Shown here piece by piece: positions 18,810 to 27,356 of a stretch of DNA of 33,785 nucleotides; positions within the stretch are counted from its first letter, which is position 1, and each line of letters opens with the position of its first letter. Origin of the DNA: Defluviitaleaceae bacterium (GTDB lineage: Bacteria; Bacillota; Clostridia; Lachnospirales; WQUN01); assembly GCA_009785665.1 (NCBI GenBank), contig WQVV01000003.1:1-33785 (forward strand), read 5' to 3'. Under the pieces are notes generated by a model. It did not search any database. It saw nothing but the letters and a program-made list of their open reading frames with translations, and was not told where the DNA came from. Both the position numbers and the translations under genes were made by a program.

Positions 18810-18929
18810 AAAGGCAATCCTCCAATACATAGGGTTATGTACTCGTTGCAGGCACGCCGCAACGCCAGAGGGAAGAATTACCTTCCCCTTAATATATTCC
18901 GCACAACAAAAATGGTGCGAATTAATCCA

Positions 18930-20816
18930 CTATTGCAATGTACGAACATAAACCATAAGCACACTCAAATCCGCAGGCGAAATACCTGTTACCCGCGAAG
19001 CTTGTCCAAAATTAACAGGACGCAACGCCGAAAGTTTCTGCCGCGCTTCCAACCGCAACCCACCAATACTATTATAATCAATGTCAGTCGGAATCAACTT
19101 CTCTTCAACCTTACGAAACGCCGCCGCCTGCTCCAACTGAATAGCAATATACCCTTCATACTTCAACTGAATATCAACCTGCTCAAAAACAGCCAGCAAA
19201 TGATGAGGGTCAAGGGAGCTATGCTCCCTTGTGGGGGATTGGGGGCAACGCCCCCAAGGTCTTAAATCTTTAAAATCAAAGTAACTTAATTCTGGTCGCT
19301 TTATTAAATCTGATAACCTCGCGCCTGATTTTATTGGGGTGCTGGATTTTGCGGCTAATATTGGATTGGCGACTTCGGGGGAGATTGTTGTGTTTTGTAG
19401 ATGGGTTATTTCTTGCTGAATTGCGGAGGCCTTTTGCTGGAAGGTGGCGAAGCGGGAGGCTGGGATTAGACCTGCTGCGTATGCCTTTGGAGTTAGGCGT
19501 AGGTCGGCGTTGTCTTGGCGAAGTAGTAGGCGGTATTCTGCGCGGGAGGTCATCATTCGGTAGGGTTCGGCTGTGCCTTTTGTTACTAGGTCGTCTATCA
19601 GAACGCCTATGTAACCGTCGGCACGACCTATTTCTATTTGGGCGTTTGCGGCGGAAATTCCCGCTACTAAACCTTGCGCGGCGGCCTCTTCATAACCAGA
19701 CGAGCCGTTTATTTGCCCCGCGAAAAACAAACCGCTTATGTGCTTGGCTTCTAGCCCTAGGGTTAGTTGGGTTGCGTCTATGCAGTCGTATTCTATTGCG
19801 TAGGCTACGCGCATTATTTCGCAGTTTTCCAACCCAGTAACAGAGCGATAAATTTCTATTTGAACATCTTCGGGCAACGCGCTACTCATGCCCTGAACGT
19901 ACATTTCCTGCGTGTAAAGTCCCTCTGGTTCTACGAAAACGGGGTGACGTTCCTTGTCTGCAAAACGCACTATTTTATCCTCTATCGAAGGGCAGTAGCG
20001 CGTACCTGTTGCATCAATCAGCCCGCTATACATTGCCGAGCGGTGAATGGATTCGCGAATTAACTCATGAGTGCGCGGTGTGGTGTACGTTAAATGACAC
20101 GGGACTTGCTCGCGTGCGACAGTCGCGGGGTCTGTCTCAAAGGAGAACGGCACGAGTTTTTCATCACCGTGTTGCACAGACATCTTTGAAAAATCTATGC
20201 TTCGGCGGTGGATTCTGGCGGGTGTTCCCGTTTTAAATCTTTGTAGCGCGAACCCCAGACGCTTTAGGCTTTCGCTTAACCCCTTCGAGTTGCGCAAGCC
20301 GTTAGGCCCAGTGTGCGTGATTGTTTCGCCATACAAACAACGCGCATTCAAATACGTACCTGTACATACTATCACCGCGTCACAATCCACCACGCCGCCC
20401 GATTCGATACGCACACCAACAACCTTATTTTCCTCCGTAAGAATATCCACAACTTCGCCTTCACGCAACGAAATATTAGGCTCGCTCTCCAAAACTTGCT
20501 TCATATACTCCATATATCGTTTCTTATCCGCTTGCGCCCGCAACGAATAAACCGCAGGCCCTTTTGCAGTATTAAGCATTCGACTTTGAATAAACGTAGC
20601 ATCAATAGCTTTACCCATTTGCCCACCAAGCGCGTCAATTTCCCTAACCAAATGCCCCTTAGCACTTCCGCCAATACACGGATTACAGGGCATAAGCGCG
20701 ACAGAATCCAAACTAAGCACGAACATAGTAACCCGCGCTCCAATCCGCGCCGCCGCAAGGGCAGCTTCACAGCCCGCGTGACCACCGCCTATTACTATAA
20801 TTTTACGCATACGCAT
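18930..20816 (-). CDS. mnmG: tRNA uridine-5-carboxymethylaminomethyl modification enzyme MnmG (GidA)
   Basis: MRMRKIIVIGGGHAGCEAALAAARIGARV...MPCNPCIGGSAKGHLVREIDALGGQMG; C-term EQVDIQLKYEGYIA...ASRVTGISPADLSVLMVYV. ATG at 20816 (or 20810). Confidence 0.95.
   Translation of the reverse strand: MRMRKIIVIGGGHAGCEAALAAARIGARVTMFVLSLDSVALMPCNPCIGGSAKGHLVREIDALGGQMGKAIDATFIQSRMLNTAKGPAVYSLRAQADKKRYMEYMKQVLESEPNISLREGEVVDILTEENKVVGVRIESGGVVDCDAVIVCTGTYLNARCLYGETITHTGPNGLRNSKGLSESLKRLGFALQRFKTGTPARIHRRSIDFSKMSVQHGDEKLVPFSFETDPATVAREQVPCHLTYTTPRTHELIRESIHRSAMYSGLIDATGTRYCPSIEDKIVRFADKERHPVFVEPEGLYTQEMYVQGMSSALPEDVQIEIYRSVTGLENCEIMRVAYAIEYDCIDATQLTLGLEAKHISGLFFAGQINGSSGYEEAAAQGLVAGISAANAQIEIGRADGYIGVLIDDLVTKGTAEPYRMMTSRAEYRLLLRQDNADLRLTPKAYAAGLIPASRFATFQQKASAIQQEITHLQNTTISPEVANPILAAKSSTPIKSGARLSDLIKRPELSYFDFKDLRPWGRCPQSPTREHSSLDPHHLLAVFEQVDIQLKYEGYIAIQLEQAAAFRKVEEKLIPTDIDYNSIGGLRLEARQKLSALRPVNFGQASRVTGISPADLSVLMVYVRTLQ
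19211..19257. repeat. Double-palindrome element inserted in frame in mnmG
   Basis: CAAGGGAGC-TAT-GCTCCCTTG (19211-19231) and TTGGGGGC-AAC-GCCCCCAA (19239-19257). Confidence 0.75.
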
Positions 20817-20888
20817 GGCTAAGACCTTGGCGACGCTGTTCCATATGGCGCAATGAGCGTAAGCGAACGCTTCCCGCGCCAAACCCTG

Positions 20889-20908
20889 CAAGGGAGCGCG
20901 CTCCCTTG
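20889..20908. repeat. Related palindrome upstream of mnmG
   Basis: CAAGGGAGCGCGCTCCCTTG perfect 20-bp palindrome followed by ACCCTG; shares CAAGGGAGC..GCTCCCTTGACCCT with the mnmG insert. Confidence 0.65.
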
Positions 20909-20983
20909 ACCCTGCTTTTTGGAGGGCGTTTGTTGAGTGGGGGTTGCTTTATTGAGTTGGTGGTTAATATTTTTTTTATTTGC

Positions 20984-22336
20984 TTACTTGCCGACGCAAA
21001 ATTCTGAGAAGATTCTATCAACAATGTCATCACCTATTTCAACGCCTAGGATTTCGCCTAGACAGATGTATGCCGCTTTTAGTGATACCGATACTAAGTC
21101 CTCGGGGATTCCGTTTTGTAGTTCTTGCATTGCTTGGGTTACGTGGTTTGCGGATTGTTCTAGTAGAATTTTGTGGCGTTCTCGTGTGATTATGTCGGAT
21201 TCCGCGCCTTCGCCAATATTCCCTGCTAGGAATAGTTCGCGTATTTTGGTGAAAAGCTTGTCCAGTCCTTCGCCTGTTTTTGCGGATATTTTTATGGAAT
21301 CGCTTTTATCGTCGCTTTCGCGTAGGTCGGATTTATTCATTAGGATAATTTGCTTTGCGGATTGTCCCAAGCCTTCAATGATTTTTTTATCTTCTTGTGT
21401 TAAGCCGTCTGTGCTGTCTGCTACGTATAGGATTAGTTCCGCGTCTTGTGCGGCTTCGTGGGTTTTTTCTATGCCTATTTTCTCTATTGGGTCGGAAGTT
21501 TCGCGAAGTCCTGCTGTGTCCATTATTACTAGCGGAATATCGGCAATGCGTACTTCTTCTGTTAGAACATCGCGGGTAGTTCCTGCCGTTTCGTGAACAA
21601 TAGCGCGGTTTTCATGCAGAATCGCATTCAGAAGCGTAGACTTCCCGACATTTGGTCGCCCGATAATTGCAGTGCGCACGCCCTCGCGAATGATTCGCCC
21701 TGTAGTTGCCGTTTCGTAGAGTTTTTTCAAATCCGCAACAACCGCGCCGCCTTCGGCTAGAATTTCGCTTGCGTTTCGTGCTTCTTCTTCATGTTCGGGG
21801 TAGTCTATGCTTAGTTCGATATGCGCAAGCCATTGTAAAATCTTGTCGCGTACAGTTTCAATTCTTTGCGAAAGCCCGCCGCCTAGTTGTCGTAATGCGG
21901 CTCTTCGTGCCGCGCCGCTTTTTGCGCCGATTAAATCCATAACGGCTTCCGCCTGCGCAAGATTAATCCGCCCATTCAAAAAAGCCCGCTTCGTAAACTC
22001 TCCCGCTTCCGCCAAGCGCGCTCCGTTCTCAACCACCGCGCCAAGAACTTCCCCCAACACAAATTGGCCGCCATGGGCATAAATTTCTACACTATCCTCA
22101 CGAGTAAACGACCGCGGTGAAAGCATAACACAAACCATAACTTCATCAACAACTTCGCCGTCCTTGCAGATGCTTCCGTAATACATTTGATGCGACAAAA
22201 TTTCCGCAGGCATAGGCCGAAACACTCGCCCCAAAACAGCCAACGCTTCTGCCCCAGAAATCCGAACAATGCCAATAGCCCCCTGCCCATGAGCGGTGGC
22301 TATCGCTGCTATAGTATCATTAATATCTCTTCGCAA
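20984..22336 (-). CDS. mnmE: tRNA modification GTPase MnmE (TrmE)
   Basis: NDTIAAIATAHGQGAIGIVRISG; GRPNVGKSTLLNAI (P-loop); ETAGTTRD; DTAGLRE; C-term CVGK; TTG start at 22336 with GGAG SD. Confidence 0.95.
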   Translation of the reverse strand: MRRDINDTIAAIATAHGQGAIGIVRISGAEALAVLGRVFRPMPAEILSHQMYYGSICKDGEVVDEVMVCVMLSPRSFTREDSVEIYAHGGQFVLGEVLGAVVENGARLAEAGEFTKRAFLNGRINLAQAEAVMDLIGAKSGAARRAALRQLGGGLSQRIETVRDKILQWLAHIELSIDYPEHEEEARNASEILAEGGAVVADLKKLYETATTGRIIREGVRTAIIGRPNVGKSTLLNAILHENRAIVHETAGTTRDVLTEEVRIADIPLVIMDTAGLRETSDPIEKIGIEKTHEAAQDAELILYVADSTDGLTQEDKKIIEGLGQSAKQIILMNKSDLRESDDKSDSIKISAKTGEGLDKLFTKIRELFLAGNIGEGAESDIITRERHKILLEQSANHVTQAMQELQNGIPEDLVSVSLKAAYICLGEILGVEIGDDIVDRIFSEFCVGK

Positions 22337-22455
22337 TTGAAATCTCCAAATTGTTTCGACATCTTTATCAGTCCACGAAACTCAATATAACAAAGAATAT
22401 TCCGCTTTGCAAGACAAAACCTCAAGCGTTTTTTCAGAATTGATTTTGCTGCCCT
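22330..22455 (-). repeat. 126-bp repeat copy 1 (mnmE promoter, 5'UTR, SD and TTG start)
   Basis: TTCGCAATTGAAATCTCCAAATTG...GATTTTGCTGCCCT repeated at 22939-23124 with about 4 substitutions and 1 indel outside the inserted hairpin. Confidence 0.9.
22384..22412 (-). promoter_or_regulatory. Candidate sigma-A promoter of mnmE
   Basis: On minus strand TTGCAA - 17 bp - TATATT; -10 at 22389-22384, -35 at 22412-22407. Confidence 0.65.
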
Positions 22456-22474
22456 TGATGGGTTTTGATGTTAC

Positions 22475-22873
22475 TTATGCATGAATGATTTCAGAAATGA
22501 CATCCTGTGAGTAATCGGTGTAGTATGCAACAACTGGAATCACCTTGTAATAGCATAGCGACCAACCTTTTATATCTTCTTCAAGTTCTGGATGGCGTTC
22601 AAAGTATACCTTTTTTAATTTTTCTATTTCATCCACGGATGGAGTTTCGGTCGTACCATTAAGTGTAACAAAAACTGGCATATTGTTTACTGTTACACTG
22701 ATTTTATTATTTTCCTTAAGATTCTTATCTTTATTGGTGTTACCACGAGTTGAAAAAATTAAACTGTCATCCACCATCACATATTCCATTGGTGTTGCTC
22801 TTGGAATATTATCGCTACAAGTTGCGATGTAGCAAACAGTGTTGTCATTTAACAGTTTTATTACTTTTTCCAT
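22475..22873 (-). CDS. Pyridoxamine 5'-phosphate oxidase family (FMN-binding split-barrel) protein
   Basis: 132 aa, MEKVIKLLNDNTVCYIATCSDNIPRATPMEYVMVDDSLIFSTRGNTNKDKNLKENNKISVTV. Confidence 0.7.
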   Translation of the reverse strand: MEKVIKLLNDNTVCYIATCSDNIPRATPMEYVMVDDSLIFSTRGNTNKDKNLKENNKISVTVNNMPVFVTLNGTTETPSVDEIEKLKKVYFERHPELEEDIKGWSLCYYKVIPVVAYYTDYSQDVISEIIHA

Positions 22874-22938
22874 TGATTTCGTCCTCCACTTAATTTTTTG
22901 TTAATGCTATCACAGTTTCTACTCACGGAAATCAATTT

Positions 22939-23124
22939 TTCGCAATTGAAATCTCCAAATTGTTTCGACATCTTCATCAATCCACGAAACTCATACCATT
23001 CCCAGCCCAAAAAGACCGCAAATAAACACAGGTTTTGGGCTGGGAATGGTATCAATATAACAAAGAATATTCCGCTTTGCAAGGCAAAACCTCAAGCGTT
23101 TTTCAGAATTGATTTTGTTGCCCT
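22939..23124 (-). repeat. 126-bp repeat copy 2, interrupted by a 60-bp hairpin element
   Basis: Same sequence as 22330-22455 with a 61-bp insertion. Confidence 0.9.
22993..23052. mobile_element. 60-bp palindromic element with 20-bp perfect TIRs
   Basis: ATACCATTCCCAGCCCAAAA - 20 bp - TTTTGGGCTGGGAATGGTAT; absent from the otherwise matching copy at 22383/22384. Confidence 0.75.
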
Positions 23125-23213
23125 AGACGTGTCTTTATTTGACGCTTACAACAATTCCATACAAGCATACAGGCAGGGTCGGTGGTGTTCCGCTCCTGCC
23201 TGTGATTATGGGG

Positions 23214-23642
23214 CTAAATCTCTTTGGAAAACACAGTTTCCTCATAATCTTCATAACCGCAACGAAGATAAAGACCATGAGCTTCCTCATTATCATCACC
23301 AGTTTTAACGATGATTTCATGAGCGTTATTTTCCAAAAACTTCACTTCCAATGCGCTTACCAATTTTGCCGCAACACCTTTTCTTCGGTATTCTTCACGC
23401 ACATATAATTCGGTAAGTTCAGCTAAAAATCCGTCTGCGTAACATATGGATTTATATAGCTGCCCGCAAATAAAACCAACTACAACATCATTTGTTATTG
23501 CGACAAGTACAATCTCACCCATGCTGTTTTCCAAAGATTCTTTCATGGATGCGGCAGTTGCACCAGCACCGTTAAATTTCTCGTTCATTTCAAGCAAATG
23601 AGGTATGTCGCATACTTCCGCCTGTCTAATTGTAATGTCCAT
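23214..23642 (-). CDS. GNAT family N-acetyltransferase
   Basis: MDITIRQAEVCDIPHLLEMNEKF...ELYVREEYRRKGVAAKLVSALE...GLYLRCGYEDYEETVFSKEI. Confidence 0.85.
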   Translation of the reverse strand: MDITIRQAEVCDIPHLLEMNEKFNGAGATAASMKESLENSMGEIVLVAITNDVVVGFICGQLYKSICYADGFLAELTELYVREEYRRKGVAAKLVSALEVKFLENNAHEIIVKTGDDNEEAHGLYLRCGYEDYEETVFSKEI

Positions 23643-23650
23643 GCCGTCCC

Positions 23651-24493
23651 CTACGATTCGGAAGAACCGAATCTTTCCATAAAGATTTCTGGCGACATTA
23701 AAGCATCAGCGTTTGCATTGATTTCATCTACCGACCAATTCCACCATTTTACACGAAGTAAGACTTCTATCATTTCTGGTGAAAAGCGGTAACGCTTTAT
23801 CTTTGCAGGAACACCAACTACAACGGCGTAGGGTGGTACATCTTCCAATACCACTGCACCTGTTCCGATTATTGCGCCATCACCAATGCTGGTTACTTTC
23901 GAGGGATTGATGAACACATTAGCCCCGATATAAACATCACTGCCGATTGTTATGCGTTTTTTGCTACGGGAATAGGGTGACTGCTTGTTAGCATTCAACT
24001 TGCTTTCAAACAGAGCCTTGTTCTCGTCTGTAAATAATTCTGCAATATCGTCACTGGTAAAAATCATATCCAACTGATGGTTTACGCCCATATCCGCAGA
24101 ACCGTTTATAGATGTGAAATGACCAATACTTTCGATATAGCCTTCTTCACAGCCGCCCACAATGCCTTCCCCAAAATAAGTTTGCCTACCAACTTTTACA
24201 CCAAAACACTCCCACTCAAACGGAAGTTCTCCACCGTCATCATCGAAAGTTAGGTAGTCATTAACAAACTCGAAAGGCTCACTTTGCTCGTCCGTCAAGA
24301 AGTCATCTAAATCGTCATCATTTACGGCAACGACATAATGCTCATTTACATCAACGCTATCGGCAAGGTGAAAATCGTAGGACTTCAAGACACGCAACAT
24401 TAAACGTGTCGGGTTTCCCCATATTGCAATTTTGCGACCATTAAGATGTCGCCCTAAGACTTGTTCAAGTCTGGTTTTAATTATTTTTTCCAT
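23651..24493 (-). CDS. Hexapeptide-repeat (LbH) O-acetyltransferase, CatB-like C-terminal domain
   Basis: ITIGSDVYIGANVFINPSKVTSIGDGAIIGTGAVVLEDVPPYAVVVGVPAKIKRYRF; SD TTTGGAGG. Confidence 0.8.
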   Translation of the reverse strand: MEKIIKTRLEQVLGRHLNGRKIAIWGNPTRLMLRVLKSYDFHLADSVDVNEHYVVAVNDDDLDDFLTDEQSEPFEFVNDYLTFDDDGGELPFEWECFGVKVGRQTYFGEGIVGGCEEGYIESIGHFTSINGSADMGVNHQLDMIFTSDDIAELFTDENKALFESKLNANKQSPYSRSKKRITIGSDVYIGANVFINPSKVTSIGDGAIIGTGAVVLEDVPPYAVVVGVPAKIKRYRFSPEMIEVLLRVKWWNWSVDEINANADALMSPEIFMERFGSSES

Positions 24494-24724
24494 GATGCAA
24501 CCTCCAAAATATAGTTTTATAGTCTTATTGTAACAATGGGTTTACAATTATTTTTGGAGGGGCACGCGCTTGATATTAACAGGGATAACGAATACGAATC
24601 ATTGTTAATGCCTCCTTCGTTGGGAGTTTATCATGCTATAATTTCATTATAGCACAGATACATTCAATTGGGGGTAAGAAGGAATTTCAACCTACCCCTT
24701 GACTCTACTAAACTGACAATAAAC

Positions 24725-25021
24725 TCATACCCTATGCCTAGGAACAAGTTGAATTTCATAATCCAATGCATTTAACAGACTACATACGGTTTTAAGAGTG
24801 GGGCTGTTTTCTTTGTTTTCTATACGAGAGATGACTTGTTGTTTATTTCCCGATTTTTCTGCAAGTTCTGATTGAGAAAGCCCTTGTCCTTTTCGGATTT
24901 TTATTAGTTCTCCAAGAATGGCATACTCCATTCGACTATTATTCCACATTTCTTTTAACTCGGCATCTGTATCCAGTCTTTCGCTAATTAATGTGGATAT
25001 GTTGACTTTCTTGAACGGCAT
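24725..25021 (-). CDS. higA: HigA-like XRE-family antitoxin
   Basis: HTH KIRKGQGLSQSELAEKSGNKQQVISRIENKENSPTLKTVCSLLNAL, directly downstream of a RelE/HigB-like toxin; SD GGGAGG. Confidence 0.8.
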   Translation of the reverse strand: MPFKKVNISTLISERLDTDAELKEMWNNSRMEYAILGELIKIRKGQGLSQSELAEKSGNKQQVISRIENKENSPTLKTVCSLLNALDYEIQLVPRHRV

Positions 25022-25033
25022 AACCCAACCTCC

Positions 25034-25537
25034 CTAGATGAATTTTTTGGATAAATGCTTCCCTAATTCTTTGGCTCTTTTTATTACAATCGCACTATCC
25101 TGTTTTTCGGTTTTATTCTTTTGCTTTCGGCAAGCATGAAGCATGTACACGTCCTGCTCATCTACAATAACGTAAAAAATTCTGTTGTGCTTATAAAAAT
25201 ACACTTCGCTGATTTTACCCTGCCAAGGCTTGATAGTCAAAGTGTCTAGTTCGTTTTTTTCAAATTTATCTAAGAGCCTGTTTAATATCTCTCGCACGTT
25301 GCCTTCCCGCACGCTTTTTCCGCCACTCTGCGTCGGGATTTCACTTGCGTCCTTCTAGGACGCGGCGCGAAACCCTCCTTGATTGGCGAAAAAATCGCAC
25401 GGAAATTCAACATGCGAGAGATATTAAACAGGCTCTAAAACAGAAAGGGCATCCAAAATTTCTGTCTTGCTAAGATTATCTATATACTCCACTATTAAAT
25501 CTTTGCCACCCGCTGTTTCGTAATGATATACATTCAT
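25034..25537 (-). pseudogene. higB: HigB/RelE-like toxin gene split by a MITE
   Basis: 5' part (ATG 25537, SD AAGGGA): MNVYHYETAGGKDLIVEYIDNLSKTEILDALSVL; 3' part: DKFEKNELDTLTIKPWQGKISEVYFYKHNRIFYVIVDEQDVYMLHACRKQKNKTEKQDSAIVIKRAKELGKHL. Removing 162 bp plus one TTA joins them in frame. Confidence 0.85.
25274..25435. mobile_element. MITE (162 bp), 23-bp perfect TIRs, 3-bp TAA/TTA target duplication; IS5-family-like ends
   Basis: GAGCCTGTTTAATATCTCTCGCA (25274-25296) vs TGCGAGAGATATTAAACAGGCTC (25413-25435), flanked by TAA at 25271-25273 and 25436-25438. Confidence 0.9.
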
Positions 25538-25770
25538 ACTATGTCCCTTCTTACCAAACCGATACAACACAGATGTTGTAAATAAATTTTACCACTCATC
25601 ATCACCATTCGCAATGGCTAAATTCAGCTTTGTCATGGTAAAAATTCATTGACAAAATGCTCCTAGAGCAACCCAAAATTGCAGACAGCTTTACACTGAA
25701 AAAATATTTATTTTACAATGCAACCTCATGACTGGCTGAGGGGTATTAGTAGTGAAAGGGGTTGGTGAAG

Positions 25771-26262
25771 ATGAACCAATCGCAAGCGCGCAGCGATTGG
25801 GTGGACGAAGTAGTTGATAAATACGCCGACATGGTATATCGCATAGCGTTCACGCAGATGAAAAATAAAGCCGATGCAGATGATATTTTTCAAGAAGTGT
25901 TTTTGAAATTGTGCAAATCGGCAGTCGCATTTGAAACAGACGAACACATAAAGGCATGGTTGATAAAAGTTACAGTGAATACTTGCCGAAAATCTTTTAC
26001 TTCATCTTGGAGCAAAAAGGTTGTTGAACTGCCCGAAGACTTGGCATACGAGGAAGAATATCCAGATTTTGAAGTTGTTCCAGCCGTTAAATCCTTGCCG
26101 TCAAAGTATCGGACAGTTGTTCACCTCTTCTATTTTGAAGATATGCAAGTGATGGAAATTGCTAATGTTTTAAAGTCAACCGTAGGAACAGTAAAATCCC
26201 AGCTGTCACGAGCAAGAAATCTTTTGCGAAACAAACTGAAAGGGGGCATTGAAGATGCTTGA
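25771..26262 (+). CDS. ECF-type RNA polymerase sigma factor
   Basis: DKYADMVYRIAFTQMKNKADADDIFQEVFLKLCKS...; region 4 LPSKYRTVVHLFYFEDMQVMEIANVLKSTVGTVKSQLSRARNLLRNKL. Start ATG 25771 or GTG 25765 (track: TTG 25762). Confidence 0.92.
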   Translation: MNQSQARSDWVDEVVDKYADMVYRIAFTQMKNKADADDIFQEVFLKLCKSAVAFETDEHIKAWLIKVTVNTCRKSFTSSWSKKVVELPEDLAYEEEYPDFEVVPAVKSLPSKYRTVVHLFYFEDMQVMEIANVLKSTVGTVKSQLSRARNLLRNKLKGGIEDA

Positions 26263-27340
26263 TAAGCAGTATAAAAAGGAGATGAAGCAAATTACGCCAA
26301 GCCAAGATTTAATTAACCGTACAAAAATGGCAATGCGTGAAGAAATGCAATCTAAGCCTAAACGCCCACTTTTCCGAAAAGCAGTAGCGTTGGCGACAGT
26401 AGCTGCAATCGTAGCATTTGTAATCTTTAGCACAAATCTGCTGAATCAAACCAACGACATCTTCTTTCCAGATAACCTTTTCACAATCCGAGCATATGCA
26501 ATGGAGATACAACCAGACGGAACAATCAAATTGCGAGAGGTTGATATTTCGCAGCTTGAAGGCTGGACTGGGCATGATGATGGCGAAGCGTTGTTTATCA
26601 GCATCGGTCTATGGTTTGACTTTGAAGGATACAACATCAAAACTGTAGAATTTTCATTGGCAGAGGGTTTTTTTGCAACCCAGTACATTGGAAATTTTGT
26701 TGATGCAAGTGAGCTTCAACAAGCCTATGTTGGCATTGACGGCAGATTGGCTATGTATGGCACGGAGTTTGACAAAGTTGGCAACGTCATAAAATTTGGT
26801 GATGTTATGGACAGCGACATACTTCTGTTTTGGGGTAGTTATGGCGTTAGGATTGATGAATGGTATCTCAACCCTATAGAGATTTCCGTCATAGTAACGT
26901 TTGATGATGGGGAAATTTACGAACAACCTCTACGGATTGAGTTCAATGTTCCTGGAATCACTACCATTGAAGAATGGCCTCAAAATCATAGTGAATTTAT
27001 ACGGTTAGAACGTCCGACCATGGAGCAATATGAGCATTTCGCAACTGCTCCTCTTGAAGATTTCACTTTGATACCCGAAAGTATAAAAGTGATTACACCT
27101 ACAACACACTTTGAATTTTATGTTGGTGGCCACACCCCCGTGACAATCTCTATACCTACGTTTCCAGAATACTGGGATGCTTCTCGTATTATAAATGACC
27201 CATACAACCAGTTTGACGAAAACGGCATTTCGAGAGTTCCTATGGGTATACGAGATGACGAAGGATTTATTGTAGTAATAAAACTTGACGCAGATGGCGT
27301 TTTCACCGCAATGACTTATGTAGTACCACTACAAAAATAA
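26249..27340 (+). CDS. Membrane-anchored probable anti-sigma factor
   Basis: Overlaps the sigma gene by 14 bp; short cytoplasmic N-term, single TM (AVALATVAAIVAFVIFSTNLL), large extracytoplasmic C-term. Confidence 0.7.
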   Translation: MKMLDKQYKKEMKQITPSQDLINRTKMAMREEMQSKPKRPLFRKAVALATVAAIVAFVIFSTNLLNQTNDIFFPDNLFTIRAYAMEIQPDGTIKLREVDISQLEGWTGHDDGEALFISIGLWFDFEGYNIKTVEFSLAEGFFATQYIGNFVDASELQQAYVGIDGRLAMYGTEFDKVGNVIKFGDVMDSDILLFWGSYGVRIDEWYLNPIEISVIVTFDDGEIYEQPLRIEFNVPGITTIEEWPQNHSEFIRLERPTMEQYEHFATAPLEDFTLIPESIKVITPTTHFEFYVGGHTPVTISIPTFPEYWDASRIINDPYNQFDENGISRVPMGIRDDEGFIVVIKLDADGVFTAMTYVVPLQK

Positions 27341-27356
27341 AAAGGAGTTTTTCAAA

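Noticed and set aside
22861-23082. 73-aa minus-strand ORF MQSGIFFVILIPFPAQN...
   Set aside because: Runs through the duplicated promoter and inserted hairpin; no family resemblance; better explained as leader sequence.
23169-23203. ACAGGCAGG...CCTGCCTGT hairpin downstream of the GNAT gene as a terminator
   Set aside because: Arms are good but there is no clear T-tract in the GNAT direction; too weak to list as a feature.
24629-24655. TGCTATAATTTCATTATAGCA inverted repeat
   Set aside because: Could be a hairpin or just a mirrored TATAAT (extended -10) near the acetyltransferase gene; no adequate -35, so not called.
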